Assembly: GCA_037127315.1 (NCBI GenBank)
Contig: JBBBDQ010000191.1
Span: 16,229,001 to 16,293,000 of the forward strand
From: Ascarosepion bandense
Lineage: Eukaryota > Mollusca > Cephalopoda > Sepiida > Sepiidae
Direction: 5' to 3'
DNA: 64,000 nucleotides
Shown: positions 43,531 to 54,689 of the stretch, piece by piece
Numbering within the stretch: position 1 is the stretch's first letter
Layout of the letters: each line of letters starts with the position of its first letter
Notes under the pieces: model-generated
Databases searched by the model: none
Seen by the model: only the letters and a program-made list of their open reading frames with translations
Told to the model about the DNA's origin: nothing
Program-made: the position numbers and the translations under genes

Positions 43531-44031
43531 TATACATACATACATACACACACACCCACACACATACTTGACAGAAGAATCAAACAGCGCATTCCACTAA
43601 AAATCAGGAACCATACCAACAAAATGAACTTGTCTACAATACGTACGGTTACTTAATTTGTGAACACCTTTTAAAGAATAGAAGTTGTGCCATGGATTCA
43701 CTTTTTTTTTCATTTGGAGGCGCTAGAGTCTGTTTACATCAGCCCTTGCAGACAATCGTTCTACAAAGCAGCGAGAGTGTTTGCTGGGTCTTGCTGGGAT
43801 CAATCTCTAGCAATTCATTCCTGCCCTCCCATCATAGATTATTTCATTTTTCCCAACTCCTATACTTTATCTTAAGTTCTCCCAATAAAAAATTTTGATA
43901 CGCGAGAGCAAAAGCGGTTGTTCTTTTTTTCTTTTCTTTTTATTTTATCCTCATTATGTCCTCTAACATAAAAATTATATATCTATTATATATATATATC
44001 TTAATGCAATTCTCAAGTTCTGTATCTCAAA

Positions 44032-44036
<5 letters not shown>
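43531..44036. other. No gene seen
   Basis: (CATA)n/(CA)n start, then unassigned sequence. Confidence 0.5.

Positions 44037-44082
<46 letters not shown>
44037..44082. repeat. (TA)n microsatellite
   Basis: About 23 TA units directly against the left end of a transposon-like segment. Confidence 0.95.
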
Positions 44083-44085
<3 letters not shown>

Positions 44086-44508
44086 GGCCGTATTTGATGC
44101 TAAAAAAAAAAAAAAAAAAAAAACAAAAAAAAAAACACCGGGCACAGAGAAAATTGCCCGGATTTATTTGTTGACAATGTGATGATGTCATCAGTGTCAT
44201 CCGTTTCCAGAAACTATGATTTTTGCGGATTTTTTCGGCTATGCCAATGGAAATTAGGCACAGAACGTGAACGAAAGCAGGAAATCGGGTTCGGACTTTC
44301 TGTGTATAACCAGTTTTTTCTCCCAAAATTAATAAATAAACAAACAGATTTTTACTACGTTCATTCGGATGTTTTCTTCGTCTTTCTTTCTTTCTTTCTT
44401 TCTTTGTGAATTGTTTAGTTTGATTTCTGACGAAAACATTTTTCCTTGCCTGGATTTTCACTATGATTGCACGGATTGGCCCGGACTCGTGCCCGGTAGT
44501 CAGATACG

Positions 44509-44511
<3 letters not shown>
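44083..44511. mobile_element. Possible hAT-like non-autonomous element
   Basis: Left end CAGGGCCGTATTTGATGC and, in complement, right end GGCCGTATCTGACTACC; ACCGGGCAC follows on both sides. The left start CAGGGCCG is typical of hAT elements, but the right end is worn and runs into a (TA)n. No transposase is encoded. Internal poly-A and (TTTC)n are present. Confidence 0.5.
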
Positions 44512-44513
<2 letters not shown>

Positions 44514-44562
<49 letters not shown>

Positions 44563-45231
44563 TTAAAAGTTAATAAAATATTTAAAGACTTTCATAATAA
44601 ATTGAAATAACCCAACTCATCCTACATGTAATAGGTTTGTCTGTTCCTTAGGCTTGACCGCTAATAATGCTCAGCATGAAGTGTGTCAATACTTACTCAA
44701 ATTTTGACTAAAAATTTGAAAGAACCAGTGGATCAAATTATTTACATATATTTAATTTGTTAATTGAGAAAATTACGAAGTCGAAGAGGGAGTGGTTATA
44801 TAAAAGTACTTCAGTCGCTATTTTAAGAAACACTGAAATCCTGCCTATGTATTTCGACTTCAAATATCGTCAGCCTTAACATAATATTATTTTAATTCTC
44901 ACCACTGACATTTCCAAATTTATAATATGGTTATCTCGTGAATGCTAGTCATTGTTGGATAAATCCTGCCCTTTAGATCACAGGTTTTGCGGCAAGATAA
45001 AACTGTAATTTCAAACTTCCGCTGCTTTGTGGCGAAAATATATATGCAGCAGATGATGCTTCTTAGTCAAAGTAAATGCATTCTGTCAAGCAGAAGGTAA
45101 ATCTTACCTAAAAGATAGATCCCCAGTAACCAGCATCAATCTATTTATTATGAGTGGTTCCATGTAAAATGTTTTCAAAAATGCGAAAGTGTCCATGACT
45201 TCTTGTGGATACTCCATACTTGAAGATTTTT
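44514..45231. other. No gene; (TA)n then spacer
   Basis: (TA)n to about 44559, then AT-rich sequence without a recognised gene. Confidence 0.55.
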
Positions 45232-45412
45232 TTTTAATCATATCACCTCAAGCAAGGCGGTAACACCACTGATGTGCAGGGGGCTACGTAAGAGCGAAAA
45301 GATTGGAAAAGAGAAAGCTGGAAACCACATCCTAAACAGGAAACAAGGGATGAGCCTATGTACCTGTTCAATAGACGTGGGTGAAGTGTGAACCGGGCGA
45401 TAGTTTATTTTT
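45232..45412 (-). pseudogene. CR1-like LINE 3' end fragment
   Basis: Complement of the shared 3' end (ATCATATCACCTCAAGCAAG, GCAGGGGGCTACGTAAGAG) extending to TCAATAGACGTGGGTGAAGTG. About 90% like the fragment at 57.3 kb by eye. Confidence 0.65.
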
Positions 45413-45744
45413 TGTCAAAAATAAGCTAGAATTTGTAAACAAAAAAAACCAAAATATGAATCTACCTGTGAATCGCGATTAGCAAAGATTTTACAAGTTC
45501 AGGAATTGTTTTAAAAAAAACCTTTTTTTTTTCTTCTGGTTTTTAAAAAACAAAAACGAAAAAAATATATATTTTCAGTTTTTTTCATTTCATTTTTATT
45601 TTTTATTTATCTTCACGATTATTCTTTTATGTTCCGTATCAATTCAAAACGTGGGCGGTCATGGTTCTCTATCACTTTCTTTTCTTTTACCTCTTAATAA
45701 TTGTATTCTTTAAAATATTTTCTATCTCTTCTATTACCTGTTAT
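45413..45744. other. No gene; weak antisense RTE relic
   Basis: A/T-run rich. GTGGGCGGTCATGGTTCTCT near 45652 resembles the complement of the RTE 3' end. Confidence 0.35.
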
Positions 45745-46140
45745 GCCCAGCATTTACACGCATGCTTTACATGCTCAGAATGCTATCAGAAAGAGCAATA
45801 CATATGTAAAAAGACCTACACCTTTGCACAGGCGTTTTTACAAAGTACGTCACAAAGACTTGTAAGAGATGCTGGGCAACATTGACATATTCGGAAAAGA
45901 CATTATGATAATCAAGAACCTGTATTGGCAGCAAACCGCTTGCATACAGACAGGAAATGAATTCGGCAGATATACAAAAATAGAAAGAGGCGTAAGACAA
46001 GGATGTGTTTTCTCACCGGATTTATACAACCTGTATAGCGAAACAATTCTGAGAGAGCTAGAATCCTTCCAAGGATTTGTCTTTGGTAGTCACAATCTTA
46101 GCAATATGAGATTCACAAATGACAACCAGCAATACACGTA
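45745..46140 (+). pseudogene. RTE-like reverse transcriptase fragment
   Basis: Reads EMLGNIDIFGKDIMIIKNLY then WQQTACIQTGNEFGRYTKIE, RGVRQGCVFSPDLYNLYSET and ILRELESFQGFVFGSHN. RGVRQGC-SPxLFNLYSE is the conserved block after the first catalytic region in RTE-type polymerases. It breaks off before the YADD box (RFTNDNQQYT), where a second fragment starts. Confidence 0.88.
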
Positions 46141-47665
46141 AATACTGACTGTCCAGAAATATTAAAAACCAAAGTGGAAGCTGCACTGGCCAAATTGAGC
46201 AGAAACAAAGCAGCAGGACCAGACAGTATTGTAATAGATGCTTTGGCGTAGACAGGCTCACAGAAATAATGAATGAGATCTACAACAATGGCGATATACA
46301 GAAGGACCTAAGCAGATAGCACTAAGTAGCCAGGTCCAAATGAATGTGAACTCCACTGAACAATCAGCTTAATAAGCCACATAAAACTCGTCAGGATTCT
46401 GATAAAGATCGCAGCATAATCAAGCCATCGATAGGACAAGAACAGTGTGGGTTTGTCAAAAGACACTGGAACAAGGAACACGATATCCATGTTCAGAATG
46501 CTATCAGAAAGAGCAATACAATGCAGAAAGACCTGCATCTGTGCTTTTTAGACTACGCATTTGACATTATGACTTGTTACAAGTGCTTGGCAACTTTGGC
46601 ATATTCGGGAAAGTCATTAAGATAATCAAGAACTTACATTGGCAGCAAACTGCTTGCATACGGACAGGAAACGAATTTGGCAGATATACAAAAATAGAAA
46701 GGAGTAAGACAAGGATGTGTTTTCTCACCAGACCTATTCAGCTTGTACAGCAAAACAATTCTGAGAGTGCCAGGATTCGTCATTGGCGGCCACAATATCA
46801 ACAGTATAAGATACACGACGTGGTGTAATGGTTAGTAACCTTGTTTTGCCAGAATCATTATTTAGGCCTTGTGCCATATTTAAGCTGCGCTTAGAAAATC
46901 ACTATAAGATACACGGATGACACAGTTGTGGTAGCAGAAACAGAAAGGAAAATGCAGGATCTCCTACAGAAGGTAGCAAAAGAAAGTGAGAAGAAAGAAC
47001 TGAGTATAAACTTAAAAAAAAAAACTGAATGCAACGGTCATCAGCAAAAAGTAAGACCTCAAAATGTCACCTACAGATCAGGAAATAGTTGGGTAGTGTT
47101 CTGACAGAGGATGAAATGTGTAACACAGATCCGAAGGTGCATTGGCACGGTCAGGGACACATTTTAAAGTAGAGTATTGCGAGACAGGAAGATCTCATTA
47201 GAAGACAAAGAAAAGAGTGCTAGACTGCTATGTGATATCTTTTTATATGACAGCGGATGTTGGAGGATCTCTTCAAAGATGAAGGAGAGGCGCAAAGCTG
47301 TAGAAATGTGATTCTGTAGAAGGATACTGAAGATAGCATGGACCGAGCATGTGATAAGCGACAAGGTACTGGAGAGGATGCAAACAAGAAGAAAACTCAT
47401 ACTTAGCAGCAGGGAGAGATAGCTTAGGTTTCTGGGATAATGAAGAAAGAAGGTTTAGAGAATCTAATACTCACAGGATAGATAGTGGGAAGGAGAGACA
47501 GGGGAAACAGCGCGAGATATATTTGATAGGCTTGGATAAATGTGTTGTGAAGCAGAGTTTAGAAGAAATATGAAAAGGAAAAATATTAAGAGGGATAAGG
47601 GAAAGGGGAGAGTGAAAATACACGATCGCCTACGTCCTGAAAGGACACGGCACATAAAGAAGATT
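46141..47665 (+). pseudogene. RTE-like reverse transcriptase and 3' end, second fragment
   Basis: Begins further upstream in the protein (CPEILKTKVEAALAKLSRNK then AAGPDSIVI), so two copies are joined head to tail. Continues through FVKRHWNKEHDIHVQNAIRK-like sequence and WQQTACIRTGNEFGRYTKIE. It is interrupted by an 85-bp SINE within the block before YTDDTVVVAETERKMQDLLQ (the catalytic Y-x-D-D box), then resumes to WRISSKMKERRKAVEM-like and the family end ATCGCCTACGTCCTGAAAGG. Frames are broken in many places. Confidence 0.86.
46818..46902 (+). repeat. SINE family B, short form with 13-bp TSD
   Basis: ACGTGGTGTAATGGTTAGTA then ACCTTGTTTTGCC and CTTGTGCCATATTTAAGCTG then CGCTTAGAAAATCAC. Flanked by the perfect direct repeat TATAAGATACACG (46805-46817 and 46903-46915). 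The copy is only 85 bp, lacking the middle with the B box. Confidence 0.9.
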
Positions 47666-47689
47666 TCTTTTTACTCCTCTGTTCCTCTT

Positions 47690-48180
47690 GCCTGAATATG
47701 TTCTGTGAACATCAGATTCTCTAAGCCCTCTTTTATTATTATTTATTGGATAAATATCAACTGTCTCTTTCTGATTCGAAGTACAAGTGTTCTTTTATTT
47801 GCTTCCATTTTCCCTAAAATTTCGACTTTGTTCACATGTTCAGTTTATGTTATTCTCAGCACAACCACACTTCCGTTACCTCTTCTTCTTTCAGGACGTA
47901 GGCGATCATGGCTTTCCACGTTTCCCTATCCCTGGTGGCTCTTAGCGCGCCTTCTCCTGTTACACCATGCAACCCTCGTTCCATCATCAATCTGATTAGG
48001 TCCTTCCGCTGCTTCCCCCTGTCTCTTTTTCCCTCTATCTGGCCTGTTAGTATCAGGTTCTCCAATCCCTCCTTTCTCATTGCATGTCCCAGGAACTTCA
48101 GCTCTCTCTTCCTGATGATCAAGTCTCTCATTCATCTGTGCAGAGATTGGGCAGCATTACCTGCAATATAGGCTGACCAA
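47690..48180 (-). pseudogene. RTE-like 3' fragments, antisense, two copies
   Basis: The minus strand of the right piece reads RDLIIRKRELKFLGHAMRKE then GLENLILTGQIEGKRDRGKQ and RKDLIRLMMERGLHGVTGEG, with ATRDRETWKAMIAYVLKEE to the family end. A 91-codon frame is open, the best preserved RTE C terminus in the window. The left piece (to about 47875) is an older copy of the same region. Together with the plus-strand element before it, the 3' ends face each other. Confidence 0.86.
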
Positions 48181-49125
48181 TATAACGTAACCGTGGAGTA
48201 CACTTTTCTTGATTTTCTAACGAAATTTGTAACTAACTGGGTTAAAACTTAAAGCAATGAAAAGCGAACCCTTGCCATTCCGATTTCAGGTCTTGCACGA
48301 TAAACCTTTGGTATTTACAAGAATAAATATCCCTTTTTTCATTGGAATAAGCAGAGTAAATACCAGTAGTAAAAAGTGATAGCAATATCTGAGTTTTAGA
48401 TTTTTTCCTAAGTACAACGCAATTAGGAAATTACTATTCAATCATCTGTGTGCTAAAAATAACTTTGGACAACAAAGACTTTGTGTCTTAGAGAAAAAAA
48501 TTATGTTTTGGACAAAATTTTGTACTTCAACTTGATGTATTAGCGTTTGGCTGAATTTCTGAAAATTTTCAGAATAAATGAATTGAACATATTTGAAAAA
48601 AGCTTATGTGATTAGCAGTACTTTGTGTGTGTGTGTGTATGTGTTTGTGCAAGAGAGAGTGTGAGAGGGAGATAAAGAAAGATTTCTTTTCTTTATCACT
48701 TTATACAATGCCATTTCGCGGAGGTTAAGAGAACTTCCCTTACAGCCATGGTGAGGGTAAGTCAACTTCGTAATGAGAATTCACGTAAGTCAGTATTTTG
48801 TGTTAAGTGCATGATTGAGTGACATTTTCTAAAGTCAATTATTTCTTTTATTATAAGTAGTTTTTCAAAATACACTTGTAGGAATTTTATAAATTTAGTG
48901 GATCTAGCTATGGAATTCATGGATATTCGTCGTACAGAACATACTTGAATCTCCTTTAAATTAAAAATGTCTCGATTTAAGAAGCAGCGTGCCAATAAAA
49001 TAAGAAAGAATTGGTTGAGTGATGTCTCTTAAAATGTCATTCTAATTTTCATTTCGATATTTTTCGAACACATTTGGGTCCCATAATGGATGAGCATGAT
49101 GAAAGGATCCACCAAATCAGATTTA
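48181..49125. other. No gene seen
   Basis: Unassigned AT-rich sequence with a (GT)n near 48625, leading up to the satellite. Confidence 0.5.
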
Positions 49126-52100
49126 GAATAAAGTCGAAAGATGAAGTCCCTTTTTAACCTAAACGTGATAGGTAATCGAAAGATGAAGCCACTTTTTAAC
49201 ATAGACGTGATAGGTAATCGAAAGATGAAGCCACTTTTTAACATAGACGTGATAGGTAATCGAAAGATGAAGCCACTTTTTAACATAGACGATAGGTAAT
49301 CGAAAGATGAAGCCGCACACAACATAGACGTGATAGGTAATCGAAAGATGAAGCCACTTTTTAACATAGACGGTAGGTAATCGAAAGATGAAGCCACTTT
49401 TAACATAGACGACGATGATGTCGAAAGGTGACACTTTTAACATAGACGTGATAGGTAATCGAAAGATGAAGCCACTTTTTAACATAGACGTGATAGGTAA
49501 TCGAAAGATAGAAGCCACTTTTTAACATAGACGTGATAGGTAATCGAAGATGAAGCCACTTTTTAACATAGACGTGATAGGTAATCGAAAGGTGAAGCCA
49601 CTTTTTTAACATAGACGTGATAGGTAATCGAAAGATGGAAGCCGCGCATAGACGTGATAGGTAATCCGAAGATGAAGCCACTTTTTAACATAGACATGAT
49701 AGGTAATCGAAAAGATGAAGCCACTTTTTAACATAGACGTGATAGGTAATCGAAAGATGAAGCCACTTTTTAACATAGATAACCTGATAGGTAATCGAAA
49801 GATGAAGCCACTTTTTAACATAGACGTGATAGGTAATCGAAAAGATGAAGCCACTTTTAACATAGACGTGATGGGTAATCGAAAGATGGAAAACCACTTT
49901 TTAACATAGACGTGATAGGTAATCGAAAGATGAAGCCACTTTTAACATAGACGTGATAGGTAATCGAAAGATGAAGCCACTTTTTAACATAGACGATAGG
50001 TAATCGAAAAGATGAAGCCACTTTTTAACATGAACGATAGGTAATCGAAAGATGAAGCCACTTTTTTAACATAGACGTGATGGGTAATCGAAAAGATGAA
50101 GCCACTTTTTAACATAGACGTGATAGGTAATCGAAAGATGAAGCCACTTTTGTATAGACGTGATAGGTAATCGAAAAGATGCGACCACTTTTTAACATAG
50201 ACGTGATAGGTAATCGAAAGATGAAGCCACTTTTTTTAACATAGACTTGATAGGTAATCGAAAGATGAAGCCACTTTTTAACATAGACGTGATAGGTAGT
50301 AGAAAGATGAAGCCACTTTTAACATAGACGTGATAGGTAATCGAAGATGAAGCCACTTTTTAACATAGACAGCGATGGGTAATCGAAAGATGAAGCCACT
50401 TTTTAACATGAATGATGAGTAATCGAAGATGAAGCCACTTTTTAACATAGACGTGATATAGGTAATCGAAAGATGAAACCACTTTTTAACGCAGACGTGA
50501 TGGGTAATCGGGAATGGAAAGCCACTTTTTTAACGCCAGACAGTAGGTAATCGAAGATGAAGCCACTTTTTAACATAGACGTGATAGGTAATCGAAAGAT
50601 GAAGCCACTTTTTAACATAGACGTGATAGGTAATCGAAAGATGTGACCACTTTTTAACATAGACGTGATGAGTAATCGAAGATGGAAGCCACTTTTAACA
50701 TGGACGAATGGGTAATCGAAAAAGATGAAGCCTTTTTTTAACACTGAACGTGATGGAGGTAATCGAAAGATGAAGCCACTTTTTAACATGGTGACGATGG
50801 GTAATCGAAAGATGAAGCCACTTTTTAACATAGACGTGATAGGTAATCGAAAGATGGAAGCCACTTTTAACATAGACGTGATAGGTAATCGAAAAGATGA
50901 AGCACTTTTTAACACTGAACGTGATAGGTAATCGAAAGATAAACCCTTTTTAACATAGACGTGATAGGTAGTCGAAAGATGAAGCCACTTTTTAACATAG
51001 ACGTGATAGGTAATCGAAAGATGAAGCCACTTTTTTTAACATAGACGTGATAGGTAATCGAAAAAGATGGGGTACTTTTTAACATAGACGTGATAGGTAA
51101 TCGAATGAAGCCACTTTTTAACATAGACGTGATAGGTAATCGAAAATTGAAGCCACTTTTTAACATAGACGTGATAGGTAATCGAAAGATGAAGCCACTT
51201 TTTTAACATAGACGTGATAGGTAATCGAGGTAAACCACTTTTTAACATAGACGTGATGAGTAATCGAAGATGAAGCCACTTTTAACATGAACGTGATAGG
51301 TAATCGAAAGATGAAGCCACTTTTAACATAGACGTGATAGGTAATCCGAAAGATGAAGCACTTTTGCCCATAGACGTGATAGGTAATCGAAAGATGAAGC
51401 CACTTTTTAACATAGACGTGATAGGTAATCGAAAGATGAAACCACTTTTTAACATAGACGTGATAGGTAATCGAAAGATGAAGCCACTTTTTAACATAGT
51501 TAATGATAGGTAATCGAAAGATGAAGCCACTTTTCAACATAGACGTGATAGGTAATCGAAAAAGGGTGTGACCACTTTTTAACATAGACGATAGGTAATC
51601 GAAAGATGAAGCCACTTTTTAACGCATAGACGCTGATAGGTAATCGAAAGATGAAGCCACTTTTAACATGAACGTGATAGGTAATCGAAAGATGAAGCCA
51701 CTTTTAACATAGACGATAGGTAATCGAAAAGATGAAGCCACTTTTTTAACATGAACGTGATAGGTAATCGAAAGATGAAGCCACTTTGTAGACGTGATAG
51801 GTAGTCGAAAGATGAAACCACTTTTTAACATAGACGTGATAGGTAATCGAAAGGTAAACCACTTTTTAACATAGACGTGATAGGTAATCGAAAGATGTAA
51901 ACCACTTTTTAACATAGACGTGATAGGTAATCGAAAAAGGTAAAACCACTTTTTAACGCAGGCGTGATGGTGATGATGAAGATGAAGCCACTTTTAGACG
52001 GCGATAGGTAATCGAAAAAGGGTAAGTACTTTTTAACGACGTGATAGGTAGTCGAAAGATGAAGCCACTTTTTAACATGAACGTGATGAGTAATCGAGGT

Positions 52101-52560
52101 AAACCACTTTTAACACCTTGAACGTGATAGGTAATCGAAAAGATGAAACCACTTTTTAACATGGTGTTGATAGGTAATCGAAAGATGAAGCCACTTTTAA
52201 CATAGACGTGATGGGTAATCCAAAGATGAAGCCACTTGTAACATGAACGGTAGGTAATCGAAAAGGTAAACCACTTTTAACATAAGACGATAGGCAATCG
52301 AAAAGATGAAGCCACTTTTTAACATATAGACGTGATGGCGCCAATCAAAGATGTGACCACTTTTAACATAGACGTGGAAATGAAGTCGAAAGATGAAGGC
52401 ACTTTTTAACATAGACGTGATAGATAATCCCGAAAGATGAAGCCACTTTTTAACATAGACGTGATAGGTAATCGAAAGATGAAGCACTTTTAACATGAAC
52501 ATGGTATTCGTCGAAAGATGAAGCCACTTTTAACATAGACGTGGGTAATCGAAAGATGAA
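49126..52560 (+). repeat. 42-bp satellite, core subarray
   Basis: About 80 head-to-tail units built on TAACATAGACGTGATAGGTA + ATCGAAAGATGAAGCCACTT + TT (42 bp). Because 42 is a multiple of three and one frame on each strand lacks stops, units read as MKPLFNIDVIGNRK (plus) and MLKSGFIFRLPITS (minus), giving many apparent proteins. One- to three-base indels occur in a large share of the units, and every frame breaks within a few hundred bases, so it is not a gene. The first unit (TCCCTTTTTAACCTAAACG) belongs to the other subtype. Confidence 0.95.
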
Positions 52561-53240
52561 GCCTTTTATGGACATGACAGACACCCAAAATTTGAAAGCC
52601 CTTTTTCACTTAAACATGATGGGTAATAGAAAGTTAAAGGTCCTTTTTAACCTAAACATGATAAGTAATCGAATGATGAAGGCCCTTGTTAACCTAAACA
52701 TGATAAGTAATCGAAAGATGAAAGCCCTTTTTAACCAAAATATGAGAAGTAATCGAAAGTTGAAGGCCCTTTTTAACACAAACATGATGGGTAATAAAAA
52801 GAAGAAGGATCTTTTTAATATAGACATGATAGACACTCGAAAGATGAAGGCCATTCTAACATAAATATGATAGGTAATAGAAAAATGAAAGCCCTTTTAA
52901 CCTAAACATGATAGGTAATAGAAAAATGAAGGCCCTTTTAACCTAAACATGATGGATAATAGAGAAAATGAAGGCCCTTTTTAACATAGACATGATGGAC
53001 ACTCAAAATTTGAAGGCCCTTTTTAACTTAAACATGATGGATAATCGAAAGATGAAAGCCCTTTTTAATCTAAACATGATAAGCAATCGAAAGATGAAGG
53101 CTATTTTTAACCTAAATATGATGGGTAATAGAAAGAAGAAGGCCCTTTTTGACATAGACATGATGGGTAAAATGAAGGCCCTTTTTAACAGACATGATGG
53201 ACACTCGAAAGATGAAGGCCTTTTTTAATCTGAAGATGAT
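52561..53240 (+). repeat. 42-bp satellite, flanking subtype
   Basis: About 16 units built on GAAGGCCCTTTTTAACCTAA + ACATGATGGGTAATCGAAAG + AT. Units translate as MKALFNLNMISNRK and stay in register over 107 and 86 codons, broken once by single-base deletions near 52850-52940. Variation hits all codon positions, so protein constraint is not obvious. Indels are far rarer than in the core subarray. Confidence 0.93.
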
Positions 53241-53862
53241 GGATAACTACTGTTGCTTCTCAGCGCTCAAACACAAGAGAAAATATCAGAAATATTCAGA
53301 GTATCAGAATCTCAATGTAAAAAAATATGTTCTAGTAAAATTCATTGCGCAGATTCAGGATCGAATTTGATTTAGCTTGTTTATTTGAATAAGAGCATAA
53401 AAGACGCTTTTTGTTGGACAGCGGGATATGAAAAATAGAAAATAAAACAATAAAAAACAAAAACCAAAAATAAAAAATGGCATTTTCTTTGTAATGTTAA
53501 AAATAATAAATTGCAGTCCTATTACATCATAAGAGTCCAGTCACGAGTTTTTTTTAATAAATATTAAAGAGTTTTGCACACTCACCCTCATATATATATA
53601 TATATATATATAAAGTATTGATGCACATATGTTGGTTTCTCATAAAAATGTTCTGCCTCACAAAATTTACAAATAAAGTTGTATGCACCATTGAATAAAC
53701 ATGGAGATTTATTTATCAATTTAACATACCATAAAATTGCATTCCGTTTAAAGCACGAGAAGAGTGAATTTTCGAAATCTATTTAGCGGACTATGATTTC
53801 TCTCTCTCTCACACACACACGGTAATATTTTTATTATAAGTTTATAATAAAAACATAGTTTA
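53241..53862. other. No gene; (TA)n
   Basis: AT-rich with (TA)n at about 53590-53611 and (CA)n before 53820. Confidence 0.55.
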
Positions 53863-53917
53863 TGCAACACAAGAGCCGCTGTGTTTCGGTACTACTTTAT
53901 TAGCACATCATCAGGCA
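53863..53917 (-). ncRNA. Hammerhead ribozyme-like motif, type 1 relative
   Basis: Minus strand: TGC, CTGATGA, then T plus GTGCTA/TAGTAC plus C (6 pairs after a T-C mismatch at the base of helix II), GAA, ACAC/GTGT helix III, cleavage base T, GCA. Helix I is only 3 bp. Core bases are intact. Such a motif is expected at Penelope-like element ends. Confidence 0.55.
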
Positions 53918-54689
53918 GTGAAATATTATTTCTGTTAAGGATCCTTATATATAGCAGCTTAAAGCCAACACAAGATTTTTCCAAATCCAGACAATAAAGG
54001 TGTGGGGGGGATTATGAAGGGTTTGTCTTGGTAAACCAATAGAAAGTCAGGTCATGATGGATAGGATAAATTTGCTTGTAAGGGTGAAGCGTGATATAGT
54101 CTTGAAATGACTTGAGACCCAGACGTTTTCTATGCCAGCGATGAAATAAATTGAATGATACATAATGTCTGAAAAGATAACGCGTGTCATCGTGAAACAG
54201 TTAAAGATTTTCTTTAAGTTATTTTTCAACAAAGAGACAAAAACGGGAAAGAAAAACTTTCAAGGGGTTACAGCCGAGGAAGTTAGTTGACCAGATGTAA
54301 AGGTTAATGGGATCGAGTAAATTGTCTGACAGCCATGACTGTGGTGCTCCTGCTTGTGTAGGATGGTATAAAATCCTATTGCCAGGCATAAGGTTTTCCA
54401 GTTGCCATTATCTTGGCCCAAAGCAGCAAAGTTTGATTTAAAAGAACCAGCAGAGTCTGTCTGTTTAATTTTTTATAATATTTTCTCAATTTTCAGATGT
54501 GTTGAGTATTATGCCTATAAATTGCCCGAAGTTCATATTTTGTTATTTTTGTTCAAGTACTTTCGTCTTTCGCAGTCATTATCAGAAATCGATGTAGTGT
54601 CTGCGTGGTAGTCAGAATTCCTTTGTTTTCATCATGTTATTCTTTTATAAAATTCTTTCATCATGTTATTCTTCTACAAAATAGATGTA
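53918..54689. other. No gene recognised
   Basis: Unassigned. The duplicated TTCATCATGTTATTCTT (about 54630-54672) is a local repeat. An upstream Penelope-like reverse transcriptase would be expected here but I cannot read one. Confidence 0.4.

Noticed and set aside
44036..44461. 141-aa frame and similar YIYIYI-containing frames
   Set aside because: Produced by (TA)n, poly-A and (TTTC)n tracts.
49029..52502. Many apparent proteins of 60-157 aa with FRLPITSMLKSGFI-type repeats
   Set aside because: They are translations of the 42-bp satellite in frames without stops; frames break at every indel and exist on both strands.
52541..53228. A reflectin or other cephalopod repeat protein
   Set aside because: The methionine-rich 14-residue unit lacks the aromatic/Met/Asp reflectin motif pattern and shows no start, splice or signal context.
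49126..53240. CRISPR array
   Set aside because: Units are contiguous with no unique spacers, and the DNA is eukaryotic.
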